A stretch of DNA of 64,000 nt from Trichaptum fuscoviolaceum (taxonomy: Eukaryota; Basidiomycota; Agaricomycetes; Hymenochaetales; Trichaptaceae). The translations under genes were made by a program, and so were the position numbers. Below, piece by piece: positions 33,926 through 45,710 of the stretch (its first letter is position 1; each line of letters begins with the position of its first letter). The notes below the pieces were generated by a model. That model saw nothing but the letters and a program-made list of their open reading frames with translations, made no database searches and was not told the DNA's origin. The stretch spans positions 3,287,528 through 3,351,527 of the forward strand of contig CAJSYZ010000004.1 of assembly GCA_910574455.1 (NCBI GenBank), given 5' to 3'.

Positions 33926-36331
33926 CTAAACGTCTAGCAGATCATCAAACCAAAGATCAACGCCAGGAGAATCGCTTTCGAGGACAAGATACCGTCTCTG
34001 GCGACTTCCAGCTTGAATAACCTGTAAGTAATGATATCAGTGTCTAAACCTCGAAGATAAGCTCTAGATAGCAGTTTTCTTACCGAAGACATCGGATCTC
34101 CAGTCACTTGGAAGCCGTCGGAGGATGACATTACGGAGAGGGGATCGAGATCCTGCTCGGCCTTGGTCATCGCCAGCGCGGCGCCATCCACGTTCCAATC
34201 GGGTGTTGAACTGCCGTCGATGAGGTCGTTGAGCGTGGATGATGACGGTCCTTGGCACCCGGGGCTCGGAGTTGATAGTTTGCCGCTTTGTTGTGATAAC
34301 CCTTGTTCAAGGTGAAGAGTTGCGAAAGGCTTCCGCTTTTGCTCATCAGTGCCGAGAAGGGTCGCTTTGGTCTCTGAATGGAGGCCGAGATGCACCAGCT
34401 GCTTCGGACTGTTCGGCGGGTCGTGCTCGGACAAGATACTGATCTCGTTGGACGACGTTGCATTCAGCCGTGCTGGGGAATCGGTCTTTGCCTTTGTCTT
34501 CGTATCCTCGTTTTCCTTCGCAGCACTGGGCTCATCGCGATTCTGACCCTGAATAGCGCCAGGCGGTGTCGTCCGCTTCTTTTCCTTTTTCTTTCCAGTT
34601 GGCTTGGGTTTAGCTGGACGAGCCTTGGTAGCTTTACTCTTCGAGGTGGCTTTGCTCTTGCTGGGAGCGGCGGTCGAACTAGAAGGATTGCTTGTTGAGG
34701 GCGAAGAAGCAGACTCTTTTAAGGGCGGTCCTAATCCTGGACCAGTCTTTATATAAACGATATTTCCAAGGCTATAAGCTTTAGACGAGAGGTCCTGTGG
34801 TAAGCCCGTAAGCGCTGTGATTGAGCGACTTCCGTCCAGCTGCAAGTTTGGAACTTTCAGTTTCGTATCCGCGGGCTTGAGCGGACCGAAGTGTGGTTTG
34901 CGTGGAATAGACTTCTGAGTCGTAAAGTTCAGCCGTGTCTGGGTAAGTCGCTTCAGAGGTATCGGATCGGCATCACCATCATTCGTTTGAACGACATTGT
35001 TTAGCAAAATCTGAGACTGTTCCTCTTGCACTGGCAATCCGGCTGCTTCAGATGAAGGATAGTTAGAAAGATCTGGGCGAATCAAATCCGTGCTGTAGGC
35101 GTTTAGGGAAGACTGGCCCAGCGTTCCAGGGTAAGAAGCAGCGGCAAGAGTAGTTCTAGCAACATCAAGCGTAATAGGATCAGTTCGCACAGGAGACGGA
35201 GCAGGGGATATTTTTTGCCTAGAATGAATACTATCAATATTCTCGTTGTCAGAGTGCTTGCGTTTCCTCGAGCTCTGATGCAAATGATTAAGTTCAGGCG
35301 ACCCGGAAGTGTTTGATGGTAGATCAACCTCCGGCGGAGTAGCTTGAACAAGTTCCGGTTGCTTTGTATGCAAACCGGATACCAATTGAGAGACAATAAA
35401 ATCCAAGTTCAGCTTCTCCAAAGCTACGCCCACAGCTCTGGGGACCTCGGAATTCATAGCGTCCACTACAATTTTTGATACGTTTGACAGGTTTGCCTCT
35501 AACTGAAGTGGTATCCCCTTAATCAGTGGCTCGAGCGGGGATAGTGATTGAATGATTTGAAATTGTTGTTCTTGGATGGAGTGAAGTGTCACCTGCTGGT
35601 TCGTGTACAATTGAGTCAGCGTTTGAAGAGAGGCCGACTGTGAGTCGTAAAGTCTGGTAAGCGATTCGTTGGCCTTGGGCAAATCGACAAAATGTAAGTC
35701 TATACAGATCTAAGTTAGGCTGAAGACCTACGGATATAAGATGCGAGATTCTCTCGCTGGATTTATCAAGAAGATTCTTCTGAGCCTCGAGCTCCTTTGA
35801 AAGTGCGGTTTGACTCTTGCAAACTTTCCGACAGACAAGAATGTCGTCATTATATGCGCATATATGCACCATAAACTGTCTTCATAGCAACTCACCTACA
35901 TCCGCAACGTCCGCAATAATCTTATCGCCTGTTCCCTCCATCACTGTCCGACACATCTGTACGTCCTTTACACCCTGCTCGACAGCAGCGCCGAGCTTAT
36001 CCATGCGCGCAGCAAATTTCTGCACGCAAGCTTGAGTGTCCTGCAAGAGCACGCGTGTCGTCCCAATCCTATCTGGAGCGACAATCGGAGGTACACTAGA
36101 CGACGTCCCATGCGTTCTATCAGTGACACCAGCACGTACAGCAGTCGTACTCTGGCTATCATTAGACTGAGAAGATGGATCTCGCGGTCGAACGGGGGGC
36201 AAACGTGCCCAGAACGGACCCCTCGCGAGCGCCTTCGGTACCTTGTTCTGCTGCTGATGCGAGTCCTGTGGTGCTAGTGAGGATAGTAGCTGCTTCAAAG
36301 GCGCATGACTTGCTGTCATCGTATTCGCCAT
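33926..36331 (-). CDS. Coiled-coil protein of unknown function (737 aa)
   Basis: Exons 35896-36331, 35732-35823, 34084-35673 and 33926-34021 (738 codons). I do not recognise a family. Residues about 85-235 form a long heptad-like helical region (CVQKFAARMDKLGAAVEQG, SKELEAQKNLLDKSSERI, TLHSIQEQQFQIIQSL). The middle is Ser/Pro-rich and likely disordered, with a dense Lys cluster near residues 480-500 (KSKATSKSKATKARPAKPKP) that could bind DNA or RNA or act as a nuclear signal. Splicing the last intron changes the C-terminus to an acidic end GVDLWFDDLLDV, which looks more protein-like than the unspliced hydrophobic end. A nuclear scaffolding role is possible but unproven. Confidence 0.75.
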
Positions 36332-36684
36332 TGTCGTCGTCGAAGGAGGAGAAGCAAGAACAGCCACGACAGAGTCTGATAAAGTCTGAATAAGCTTCGT
36401 TTATTTGGTTCCCGGACCCGCGCCAAGCAACCTTCCATTTTGGGACTATCACATAGATTGCTTGTGTGAGACAACTGTTCTCCGTTCAATCAGCGCTGTA
36501 CGTCAACTTGAACGGTTAAAAGTCTGCCATACAGACATAGCAACCGGAAGTTGCGGCCGACAGAGATTAGCAGTTCTAAACACCGCCAAGATTAGCTTCC
36601 TCCTTCCTAACTAGGGCTGCTCGACTTACTACTGGATTAACTTATCTGTAGTTTGTTCCCAGATTGTGATAGTCGATCAGAGAA

Positions 36685-37119
36685 TCAAGGAGTCAAGGAG
36701 CAGATTGATTTCTCTGATGCGGACACCGAGGTTCTTTTTTCGCAAACCGGAACCATGAAACAGGAACAAGAATCAGCGCTATGATGGATGGGAAGGCCGT
36801 GCGTTGCATGACATGAGACACCAATGGCCATCCCTCCTGATATCGATCCAAAGTTGATGGATCGGATACGATGCGCAATGTGACCGCCCTGTTGGCCGCT
36901 AGTAGATTTTAGCTCCATAGTTTCATACGTAAATGCAAAGAAACGATTGTATGAGGGAGAAAGGTTCTCAACTATGAGATCAAAACGGTAGATATTACCA
37001 TCGCCTGGGAAAGGAAAGGTGATTTTAAGCACAGGTTGAGACTTGTGACTGAAAGTGTCTGGGAGGGGATTGCTGGATCGACTTTCTGACCGCTCCGTGC
37101 GGGATTTGGGCGCTGACAC
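36685..37119 (-). CDS. Possible small unassigned gene (partial model)
   Basis: A 144-codon open frame opening with GTG, so the real first exon must lie further upstream (perhaps starting at the ATG near 37285 with a ~115-nt intron) or there is no gene. The middle looks protein-like (VLKITFPFPGDGNIYRFDLIVENL). An overlapping frame at 36693-36878 encodes a convincing membrane helix (FPSIIALILVPVSWF), so the splice pattern near 36800-36900 is unresolved. No family is recognised. Confidence 0.3.
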   Translation of the reverse strand: MSAPKSRTERSESRSSNPLPDTFSHKSQPVLKITFPFPGDGNIYRFDLIVENLSPSYNRFFAFTYETMELKSTSGQQGGHIAHRIRSINFGSISGGMAIGVSCHATHGLPIHHSADSCSCFMVPVCEKRTSVSASEKSICSLTP

Positions 37120-37407
37120 TGGAATGCAGCGGAGAAAGCCTATTGGGGCGGATAGATTACTTCACCATATTACACCCGGCCTTGTTCCGAGGATGAGAGG
37201 GTAATCAGACAAGAAGCCCGTCATAGCCAAGACAGGCGCCCTGGAATTCTTGCTTCGACAAGATCTGCATTAAATCAATTCCCATGCACGGTATGCAAGA
37301 GATGCTAACTCGACTGTGCAAGGAGGAAGCAAAATGTATGGGGATAAGATGTAAAGGTTGTTGTGAGCGGCTAAATGCGGAAAATGATGAACAAGTAGTA
37401 GTATCAA

Positions 37408-37505
37408 ACGATATCATATCATATCGCGGTGATCATGCGAGCAAGCCGAGATCACTCAAATTGGCTGCCCGTTTTTATTGCATCGCTTTTACCCCTTATC
37501 TTATC
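37408..37505. promoter_or_regulatory. Cluster of GATA-type sites upstream of the GATA regulator gene
   Basis: A GATATCATATCATATC string lies at about 37410-37425 and a tandem TTATCTTATC (two GATAA cores on the minus strand) at 37496-37505, about 300-400 bp before the start codon of the GATA factor. This suggests autoregulation or control by another GATA protein. It is inference from sequence only. Confidence 0.4.
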
Positions 37506-37806
37506 GAACCTCCTAATTCCCCCTCTTCCATTGGCCAATACAGCCGTGAGAGCACATGACTAAGCGCACTTCACACATCTACACAAAGGTTCAAGGGTCC
37601 CGCTTACTTCGTCACTCAACACTTCCTCCGTCTGCCCCCTCTGTCCTCCCGCCCAGCTCAACGACGACAACGACACGCACGACGGCCACGGTATCTACAT
37701 ACGCATAGCCTACACACTTGTCTTCACACAGAAGATAGAGTCAGAATAGAACTTCGGAACGAGTTTAGCCAAAAGATCTCACCTCACGTCTGCCCTCCTC
37801 TTCCGA

Positions 37807-40197
37807 ATGAAAATGTCGCCCATAGTCCTCGAACCCCCGGTGATGAATTTCCACCAGAACTCCCTCGGCACGATGGCCAGGATGCAGATCAGCCCATCTA
37901 ACTCTCCAACTCTGGATCAGTTCCGCTCAGATTCACATTCGACATCTTTTCATCCGACTTCTCTTCATGCCGCCATACAGCGCTCTGGTGCTTATACTTC
38001 TAATCAAGCACCGACGATGACGGATAATGAAGATAACATTTATCACGATACTATCAACCAGAATGATACAGCCTCGTCCTCTATGCAGTGTGCTAACTGC
38101 AGCACTACAACCACGCCTCTCTGGCGTCGTGACGGTGATGGAAAGTATATATGCAATGCGTGTGGTAAGTTAAGCTTTCTCTATCTTACCATAGCACAAT
38201 CTCTTCGTCTGCTCTACACCTACACCTCCCTTCATGATACGCTTTGGACACGTGGTTGTAATCGCACTGTGTGCATCATACAGCCGGTCTTAGCGTGTTC
38301 AATTAACGCAGTCTGCTGCCTTACCGCTTTTTTTCATTCAGTCTCGATGCAATCGTGCTGATCGAACGCTTCTACAACGTGTTTCACGTCTGTTTACCAT
38401 TCAGGTCTCTATCTTAAATCGCGACGCATCCCTCGTCCATCGAATAATTCGCGCCCATCTCCCCCTCCAGCTGGCTCTGGATTGCCGCCACTCTCTATCC
38501 CTAGCAGACAAATGTCTGCTTCACCATCGTCAGTCGTTATGCCTGCGGCGTCAACGTCAAATCAGCATTCTATGTCTCCGCAACAGCCTCAATCAAAACA
38601 AAGTCAGGCACAGGCTAGCAGGGGTACGTGTCCCGGCGACGGGCGTTGTAACGGCATGGGTGGTACGTCGGCTTGCGCCGGCTGTCCCACCTACAACAAC
38701 GTGCTGCAAGGTCTTGAGCTGGAATTAGCTGACCCTTCGGATCCTTCGCAATCAGATATTGGAATCACAACCGGTGGTAATAGTGAAGCAAAGAACAGCG
38801 TTCCACTCAACGACAATTCAGCAATGTCCAGGTCAGGCCGCGGCCGCGCAGCGGTGGGTGCTCTCAGTTGCTTCAACTGCGGGACGAGCACTACACCTCT
38901 CTGGCGTCGCGATGATGCGGGCAACAACATCTGTAACGCGTGTGGTGAGTGCGAGTTCCAAGATTTTTCTCCAATCTTATCTTCCCTGCCTCGTTGGCTG
39001 CGCGTGCCTTACACGGACAAGCGGAGTTTGAAATTAAAAATGCCTCACGCATCTTATCAATCTTATCTTGTCTGATAAACCAATGGGGAGAATGGCTTGT
39101 GCGCATCGTTGTTCTTCTCTATATTTTCTGACTGTCATTTGACTTTTTACTGACTGCGATTGCCACGCCCGTGTACTCTATGCCAAATAGGTCTCTACTA
39201 CAAACTCCACGGTACACATCGGCCGAATTCCATGAAGAAGAGTGTCATCAAACGGAGAAAACGTGTCCCCGCTGCAGGTCCCGCTGGTCAACAAATGCCT
39301 TCACCAGGGCAAGGCGCAGGACGCAGTCAAGGAAATCGCATGTCAGACCAGGCAGCCGCAGAAGCACTCGTATCTGTAGGACGAAGTGCACAGGATCGCA
39401 GCGGCGGCGAAGAAACGACTGAGGACGAGCAGGATCAACGTTCACGGAAAAAGTCGAGAAGAGGTCCTGCGGAGATGGACATGGAGGAGGATACGGGACT
39501 GTACAGAGAGCGGAGGCATGAGCGAGATCCGAAAGGTTGGGCCGACGAGCAACGGCAGGGCTCGCCATTTGGGGCGTTCACTGTAGAAGGGTCAGGCGCT
39601 CAAACATCGAGGTTTGGCTCGGGATACGAGCTTCCTCCCCTAAATCCTGCCTTGGTGTCCGGCGAGAAATCACGCTATCAGTATCAGGGGACCTCGTCTA
39701 CATACGGTCGCACAGATAGCGCGGCGCCAAGTCGTACGCATTCTCCCGTAGCACATCACACGGGTGCACAAGGTGCTTCGACTGCCTCCTCCAGCGGAGG
39801 GTACCATCTTCCACCTCCTCACAGTCTTACATCAGGCCACGGGCCTTTCTATGGGAGCGGGGGAACAGGCGCGCTGCGAACGTCCTCGCCCCGAGCTCCA
39901 TCGCCGTTACGCGATGGCGGCAACGGCGGAGGTATTCCGACGCTTGGCGATCTCGAACATCATTATCATCAACTTGAAAAACAGCGACGTATCATGCAAG
40001 ATATGCTTGACAAGACAGATCGAATGATGGCAGGCGTGAAGCGCGGCATCGAGGAGATGCGTCAGCCGGGCGGAGGGGGAAATGCACCCGCGTCATCGTC
40101 GGCTGCCCCATCGTTACCTCTGACATCTCGCAGCGAGCGCAGAGACGGCTCCAATGTCTGGCCTATCGTACCCCAAGATTCCCAAAAACGCGATTGA
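37807..40197 (+). CDS. Two-finger GATA transcription factor, Urbs1/SRE/Fep1-type iron regulator (634 aa)
   Basis: Exons 37807-38164, 38405-38944 and 39191-40197 (635 codons). Two C-x2-C-x17-C-x2-C GATA fingers are encoded at 38089-38163 and 38869-38943 plus the following exons (LYLKSRR and LYYKLHG). Between them lies the Cys-rich segment C-x5-C-x8-C-x2-C (bases 38629-38685, CPGDGRC ... CAGC), the hallmark of fungal iron-responsive GATA repressors (Urbs1, SRE, SreA, Fep1, Cir1), where it senses iron, probably through an Fe-S cluster. In high iron such proteins repress siderophore and iron-uptake genes. A basic stretch ([11 protein letters not shown]) after finger 2, a long disordered region, and a C-terminal coiled coil ([19 protein letters not shown]) complete the protein. 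Both introns are about 240 nt and split the fingers at the same codon. Confidence 0.95.
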
Positions 40198-41281
40198 CTT
40201 CCAACGGCGCATAATCTTGGTTTTAGATTGGCAAAAGGACGTCTCCTTCAGAGACTTCACCCATCTGCGGAGATTTTTCTCTCAACCTACTTCCCTTGAC
40301 TCAACACGACCTGAGGTCTCGCATTGTTTCTTCACCTTCTCAATAAGCACGATACGGTTTTTTATGATCACTAATATCCTTTCTCTAATATGTCGTGTCT
40401 AACTTTGCGGGACGGTGTTGATCATCTTCAAATTTTAGGCACATCTACTATTGCTTGACTTATCATTACTGTTACTCTATGTATCTTATTAGTTTAGTCA
40501 ATGATCCACTGCTCTGCTCCATGCTCTCTAACTCATCCATTTCGCATATTCTCCTTAGTTAGAATCTTTGACTTGTTCCCCACCGGCTTTAGATGTCCGT
40601 TGATTGTTGATGATGGACATCACATTTTCAGTGCTTTAACGAGGCGAAAACAACGTGGGTTTCGCCTGGCGATCTTTCCCTGTTAGATGCGCTTAGATGA
40701 CCTGTCCGCACCGCTGTCTCACCTTGATATCAAAGACTCAGCTTCCTCACATGATGGTCGCAGAAGTATCTTCTTCTGTGATCCACCAAAGATCGACCGG
40801 AAACAGGATAGGGTTGTGGCTGTTTCAGAACTTGCCGGCCTGTGGCAAACCTAACACTTTATGCCTGTATCTAAGCCCTCCTAGCTTCTTAGTTCAGGAC
40901 ATGCATGTATTCCATTGTCTAGATTTGATGCAGCGCTTGAGACTTGCTCTGTGCGCACTGGAAGCTCAAAGCGTTTCCATGCCAGTGGTTCGTAATCACG
41001 GTCTGAACTTGTGATCAGCCTCGCTGCTTTCCAGTCAACCTGATTGCTTGAGACTCAACGTACCATATAGAATCCATGGAAATAAGGACATTCGAGAAGA
41101 AAAAGATCCTAATGGTGGTTGGAAGAGAAATTCAAGGTAGGCTATTCGATGGAAATGGAAATATATTGAACGGAAGTGTATGGAGTACCAATCATCTTGC
41201 CAAATATAGCACTAAGATAAACAGCTGAAAGTTACTCCGAAAACCAATGGTCACCCCGCATGGTCTTTAGCACCTCCCCTC
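40198..41281. other. Intergenic GATA factor / Opi1
   Basis: 1.08 kb containing the 3' region of the GATA gene and the 5' region of Opi1. No supported gene. Confidence 0.5.
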
Positions 41282-43547
41282 ATGAATCCCGCCCACCCTC
41301 CTGCTACCAGCAGGCTCTCCCTCGCAGAGCTTTGTAGCCCGTCGCCATCGTCCAAGCCGATGAGCAACGATCCTCCACCATCGGGACCTTCGTCGTCGGG
41401 ACCCTCATCCCCTGACGATTCGCGCAGTGTAAACGGGAACCGCGCAGAGCGGTCCTCCTCGCTCAGCGAGGAAGACGAGAATGTGATGATTGCCGTGCGT
41501 GCGCTGGATGACATGCGTAGCAGGGCAGTACCAACATCTGGAGGCGGAAAGTCATACCAATACAGCACTTGTGAGGCGTTCAGTCCATTCATGCTCGGTC
41601 TCGCTGCGATACTTATGGTGATTGTTACGAACGTCGCTGCTAATAGCTCCACAAGAAACACCGACCAATGCAGAAGCATCATCATCCTCACCTTCATCAA
41701 ACGTCTCTCAGAATGCTGTTTCGGATGAGGCAGCATCGTCAGCTTTCGTCACGCGCATGACGGGTTTACCGCTGGTTACCACGGCTTTGCGAGCATACGA
41801 ACAAAGCAAAGCAAGCTCCAGAGTTGTTAAGGTATGTTAGCGTCTTACCGGAGCTTGCACATGTACTCATGTTCCTCCAGTATGGCGCAGAAATGATGGA
41901 ATCGTCCGTAAAGACCATATCAAAACCGGTTATCGACCGCCTTCCCGTTAACCAAATTGACGAATTTGCCTGCAGGCAATTAGACAGAGTAAGTCAGAAA
42001 TAAATACATTGTCAAATTGAACTAAGGAATGTCGACTTTCAGATTGGAAGATATGGTAAAACTAACGGGCGCGATAGAAGCGAGAGTCGCAGTGAAGGCA
42101 GGCAGTCCCAGGATCATGACCGGAACAGGCTCGAGTCCGAGGATAGGCAAACGCAAAGCACTGGAGCGATCGAGGATGATAACCAATATGCGCTAGGTTT
42201 GCAAATGCACCAATCACTTGAACTTGATAAAGTGACTGCTTTCATAGAAGCAGCGCAAGCTGAGCAAGCTGCTACTCAGGATGTTGCAAACCGGAGTCGT
42301 TGGCATAATATTCTATATGAAGCTGGTGGTTTAGGGGTAGCGGTTAGCGACGAAAGTATGAGAAGACTCAAATACAGCCTCCAATGGTTGCAGGTACGTT
42401 GGTTGCTGTTCGCCGATATATAGGTGCTGATTGGTGTTTAGTATGCAACAAATCATATTGACGCCCAGATATTAATTCTCCGAAATTTCATCGGATCACT
42501 TAATTCGCAAGAGGGGGACGAAGGTGGCGGGGAAAGGCCCGTATCAGCTTCGCACATGCAGACTTTGACGAATGTGAAACGCGATGTTGTTAATACGATC
42601 AGGCAGGTCGTAGATGTCGTATCGAAATATGCTGGAGGAGCACTACCAGAGCCAGCTCGCACACGCGTCCGACAGTTCATCCTGATTCTACCCCAGCGAT
42701 GGGCAAATACCGCACATAGGCAGGCACACGTATCTGCGCAAGCACATACACCTGGCCAACCGAAAGGAAACGGAAAGCGCCGGCGACGCGATGGTGCAAC
42801 TGAACCTGGATCAGCTGCAAGTACTGCACCTTCGTCCCCCCTGCAGAGCCCTTCCGCCCACAGAGATCTTCCCTTACCATCCAGTTCAGGTTTGAGCTCG
42901 CATAGGGCCGGGCTTATAGCACGACCGACGGCTGGCTCGGCGACACAGGCTGCTCAGCGCGTATTGACGCTTGCGACAGAAAGCCTCGACATGATGCGTA
43001 GTGTAACGGGAGTAGTCAAGGAAAGCTTAGACCGGGCCGAAACGTACGTAGATTCGGTCGCCCAATGTTTCGTCCGTTTACGGTATATGTTTGCTGATCT
43101 CGTATTTCAACCTACTTTAGCTGGGTTGAACGGCTTCGTGTCGTAGGAATAAATCGACAGCAAAACACTGGGGTTGAGATCGGAGAGCTACCGCCACGTG
43201 AAAATGGCTCGGACCGGGATGGCTCCGCAACGACAGCCTCGACATTCACCTCATTCCCTCCTTCGCCTCGGTCGTTCCCCGCAGACGCACCTTCACCCGG
43301 TGGAATCGCAGCAGCATCCATCGATGCGCTGTCACTATCGTCGTTCGCGACGCCCAGATCAAGCACTCAAAGCCTACCTTCGCTCGTTGGTTATGACTGG
43401 GAATATACGACGAGGAAGCTGCAGACAATCAAGGACGAATCGATATCGGGTGAAATCAAAACAATTGACAGGTCGTCGGCAATTAGCGCTTTGAGGGGAA
43501 CAGCGGCTGAGTCCCCTAGAGTGACAATGGATGTAGAAGTTGAGTGA
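41282..43547 (+). CDS. OPI1: Opi1-family regulator of phospholipid synthesis (653 aa)
   Basis: Exons 41282-41570, 41647-41831, 41881-41988, 42043-42393, 42442-43043 and 43121-43547 (654 codons). The diagnostic Opi1 patterns are ENVMIAVRALDDMR near the N-terminus, then LPLVTTALRAYEQSKASSRV, YGAEMMESSVKTISKPVIDRL, VNQIDEFACRQLDR, and LQWLQYATNHIDAQILILRNFI with a basic KGNGKRRRRDG stretch. The end is AETWVERLRVVGINRQQNTG followed by Ser/Pro-rich sequence. Yeast Opi1 sits at the ER with phosphatidic acid and Scs2, and on release represses INO1-type genes. The intron-1 donor (41571) was chosen because it restores the frame across a stretch with no other GT option of the right phase. The exon lengths sum exactly. 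Confidence 0.92.
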
Positions 43548-45710
43548 TGAAGGGACCCCCTTACGAGAATGAGAAGGTTCTGATTTATCTTCATCGTATG
43601 TTATTGATTTTCTTTGAGGTCTTGCGGACCGATTTGCCTTTGACTCTATTTATATGATCGTCTGTCTGTCCATAGTACGCTGTGCCATCGGTTGTATGAT
43701 AACGTTCTCGTTTGCGGCACTGTAAATTACTTGGGTTTTGTTCCTACCATACCAATTTCATAAACGACTTTCGCCGATCTCTCGTCTTTAGCCACACATT
43801 TGGCGTTGCTCGGGGTGAGCGGTGAAAAGCGGTGGATAATTTATCTTCATCAATTTGATTTCGCGGATCGGTACGGTTTGAGTTTATATGTCCGTCACCC
43901 TTTGGTTCAATAGATTTGTGAGTTTGAAGGAGGTGCCCCAGATAGTCCAAGATAAACGGCTGTGTTCGGAGAAAAGGAGTGAGACTTTAATAGATCAGCG
44001 ATCGGCGAGCTGAGGGATAGCCCTTTTCAGAGAACAAGCTTGAGATAATGCAAAGTAAGAATATGCCCCAGATGGCAAGGCAAGTTTCGGTCGTGATCTC
44101 GGAAGAATGCATGCTGGACGCAGCTCTTCGTAGTTCGCAAGTCTCTGTGGCGTCGGAGCAAGCATGGTAGCATTCACGGAGATCCCCTAGATCCATTTGG
44201 GGGACAATCGTGACGAGCTCGTTTGTATAAGACAATGAGACGTAAGGTCTTGTCGAAGGAACACTCGCGTTTATGAATTTCATGTCACCATCACAGAATC
44301 ATCGAAAGCTTCTGGATGTCAAGGATGAGCGATTGTGGGACATATTATGCGTGGGCTTGCACTTGGCAGGAAATTACTTCCCAAGCGAACGACACGGAGC
44401 GGCGATGACCATGAGCTTGGGCCACCATAAGACGCGGGGAAGACTGTAGGAAGCCGTCGGCAATATCCGCCATTCAGACCTCGACCGCCGGCCAGGGGAC
44501 TGAAAAGAAACACCACCAACAAGCACCTGTCTTCGTTTAAGAAGACAAGATGAAATCAATTGACGGGCTTGTCCTTGTGAGATCCTTGTGCACAGGTTGC
44601 ATGTTATTGGAAGGAACGTTGAAACCCTCGCATCTAAGATTTCGGAGAGTGAAAGAACTGGAGCGCTAGACCGTATTAGAACCGTTAGTTTGCCTGAAAG
44701 TCATTTCCGCTTAGCCTGAAGAAGTTCACGGAGGCATGGGCGGATTCGCGATGCAAGCGGTAGGCGCAGATGAAGATCTTTATGAATACAAGCATCTGGG
44801 TTGATCGACGTAAGGATGCAAACTGACAGTTATTTTATCGGACAGAGAATGGGCCGAAGTCGACTGGGCTGAACTCCGCATGATCTGACATGAATTAAAG
44901 TGTTCGGCCATGCGATCCAGCGAAAGATCTGCGGGGGTCCATAGAAGGGGATGAGTTTGTACATAGAGGACTATCTTCATGAGAGCGTGGCTCTTGATAC
45001 GAATGAGCGCTGAGAACATTGGACAGGGAGGTCAGTTCATACGGCGTGTACGTGTACGTACCTTGCGCGTCCGTCATAGTCGTCTGATATTCTTCAGTAC
45101 GCTTTCCGGACGCTTGCAGAGAATTTCTGCAAGCGCATATGTATTGTGAACGTAAGAGCAGCCGAGATAAGACTATTCCAGCAGTGACAGTAATGGATCA
45201 TGGTTGAACCAAGCTTGAGGGTAGTAAGTAGGTGTTCAAAGCTTGACCACTCCTTCGACTTTGTACAGGAAATGCACAGAAGCGGTGTAACACGACATGA
45301 ACACGCCCGTTGATGAAACGGCATTGGGAATTCCGTGTTTAAACCTATGGCGACAGAACGGCATTGGTGGCAAGGGTGGTGGAAGAGAGGAAGAGAGTAG
45401 CAGAGGAGCGACGCGCTCGACGCGTCCTAATTTTACCACGCTTTTTACCACTGGCACGCTGCAGTGACATCAACTCTTCGACGCGTGTTTTCGTTTGAAC
45501 CTTCAAGTTGTCAACACTCACGACCGTAATTTACGAGGTCGCCGCTCCTTCTCATCCTTCTCATCCTTCATATCGTGTCAAAGTCCACCCTGCGCTTTCT
45601 AATCACGGAGAGAAGCCTCTGGAGATCAAGGGAAGGCGGTATTTCGCAAATTTTGCTGGGCTTCGTCGTGGTTTTCTGCACGGTTTGCAGGCTTTCGCTC
45701 CACCACTGCG
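43548..45710. other. Poorly explained region between Opi1 and Nup85
   Basis: 2.16 kb. It should hold the Opi1 3' flank and the Nup85 promoter. A possible minus-strand multi-exon gene (listed separately) is the only coding signal. Confidence 0.4.
43995..45077 (-). CDS. Possible multi-exon gene, unresolved
   Basis: A start MTDAQ at 45077 followed by a GTACGT donor, and a downstream segment LIRIKSHALMKIVLYVQTHPL (about 45010-44948) that reads like a helix of a real protein, suggest a gene. Near the other end, frames such as NYEELRPACILPRSRPKLAL (44130-44010) also look coding. I could not build a continuous model: the middle has no clear splice path. It may be a decayed gene or one with several small exons. 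No family is assigned. Confidence 0.25.

Larger units (their letters stand above)
36332..37806. other. Intergenic region with a weak minus-strand candidate
   Basis: 1.47 kb. It contains the promoter of the GATA gene (several GATA-type sites near 37408-37505) and a minus-strand frame listed separately. Nothing else is supported. Confidence 0.45.

Noticed and set aside
38165..38361. Reading through GATA intron 1 as coding
   Set aside because: The frame stays open for about 65 codons but breaks the zinc finger after CNACG. Splicing joins LYLKSRR exactly as in all GATA fingers.
41251..41736. Minus-strand 161-codon frame
   Set aside because: Opposite the first Opi1 exon; its acidic and Gly-rich composition is the complement of the Ser/Pro-rich sense strand.
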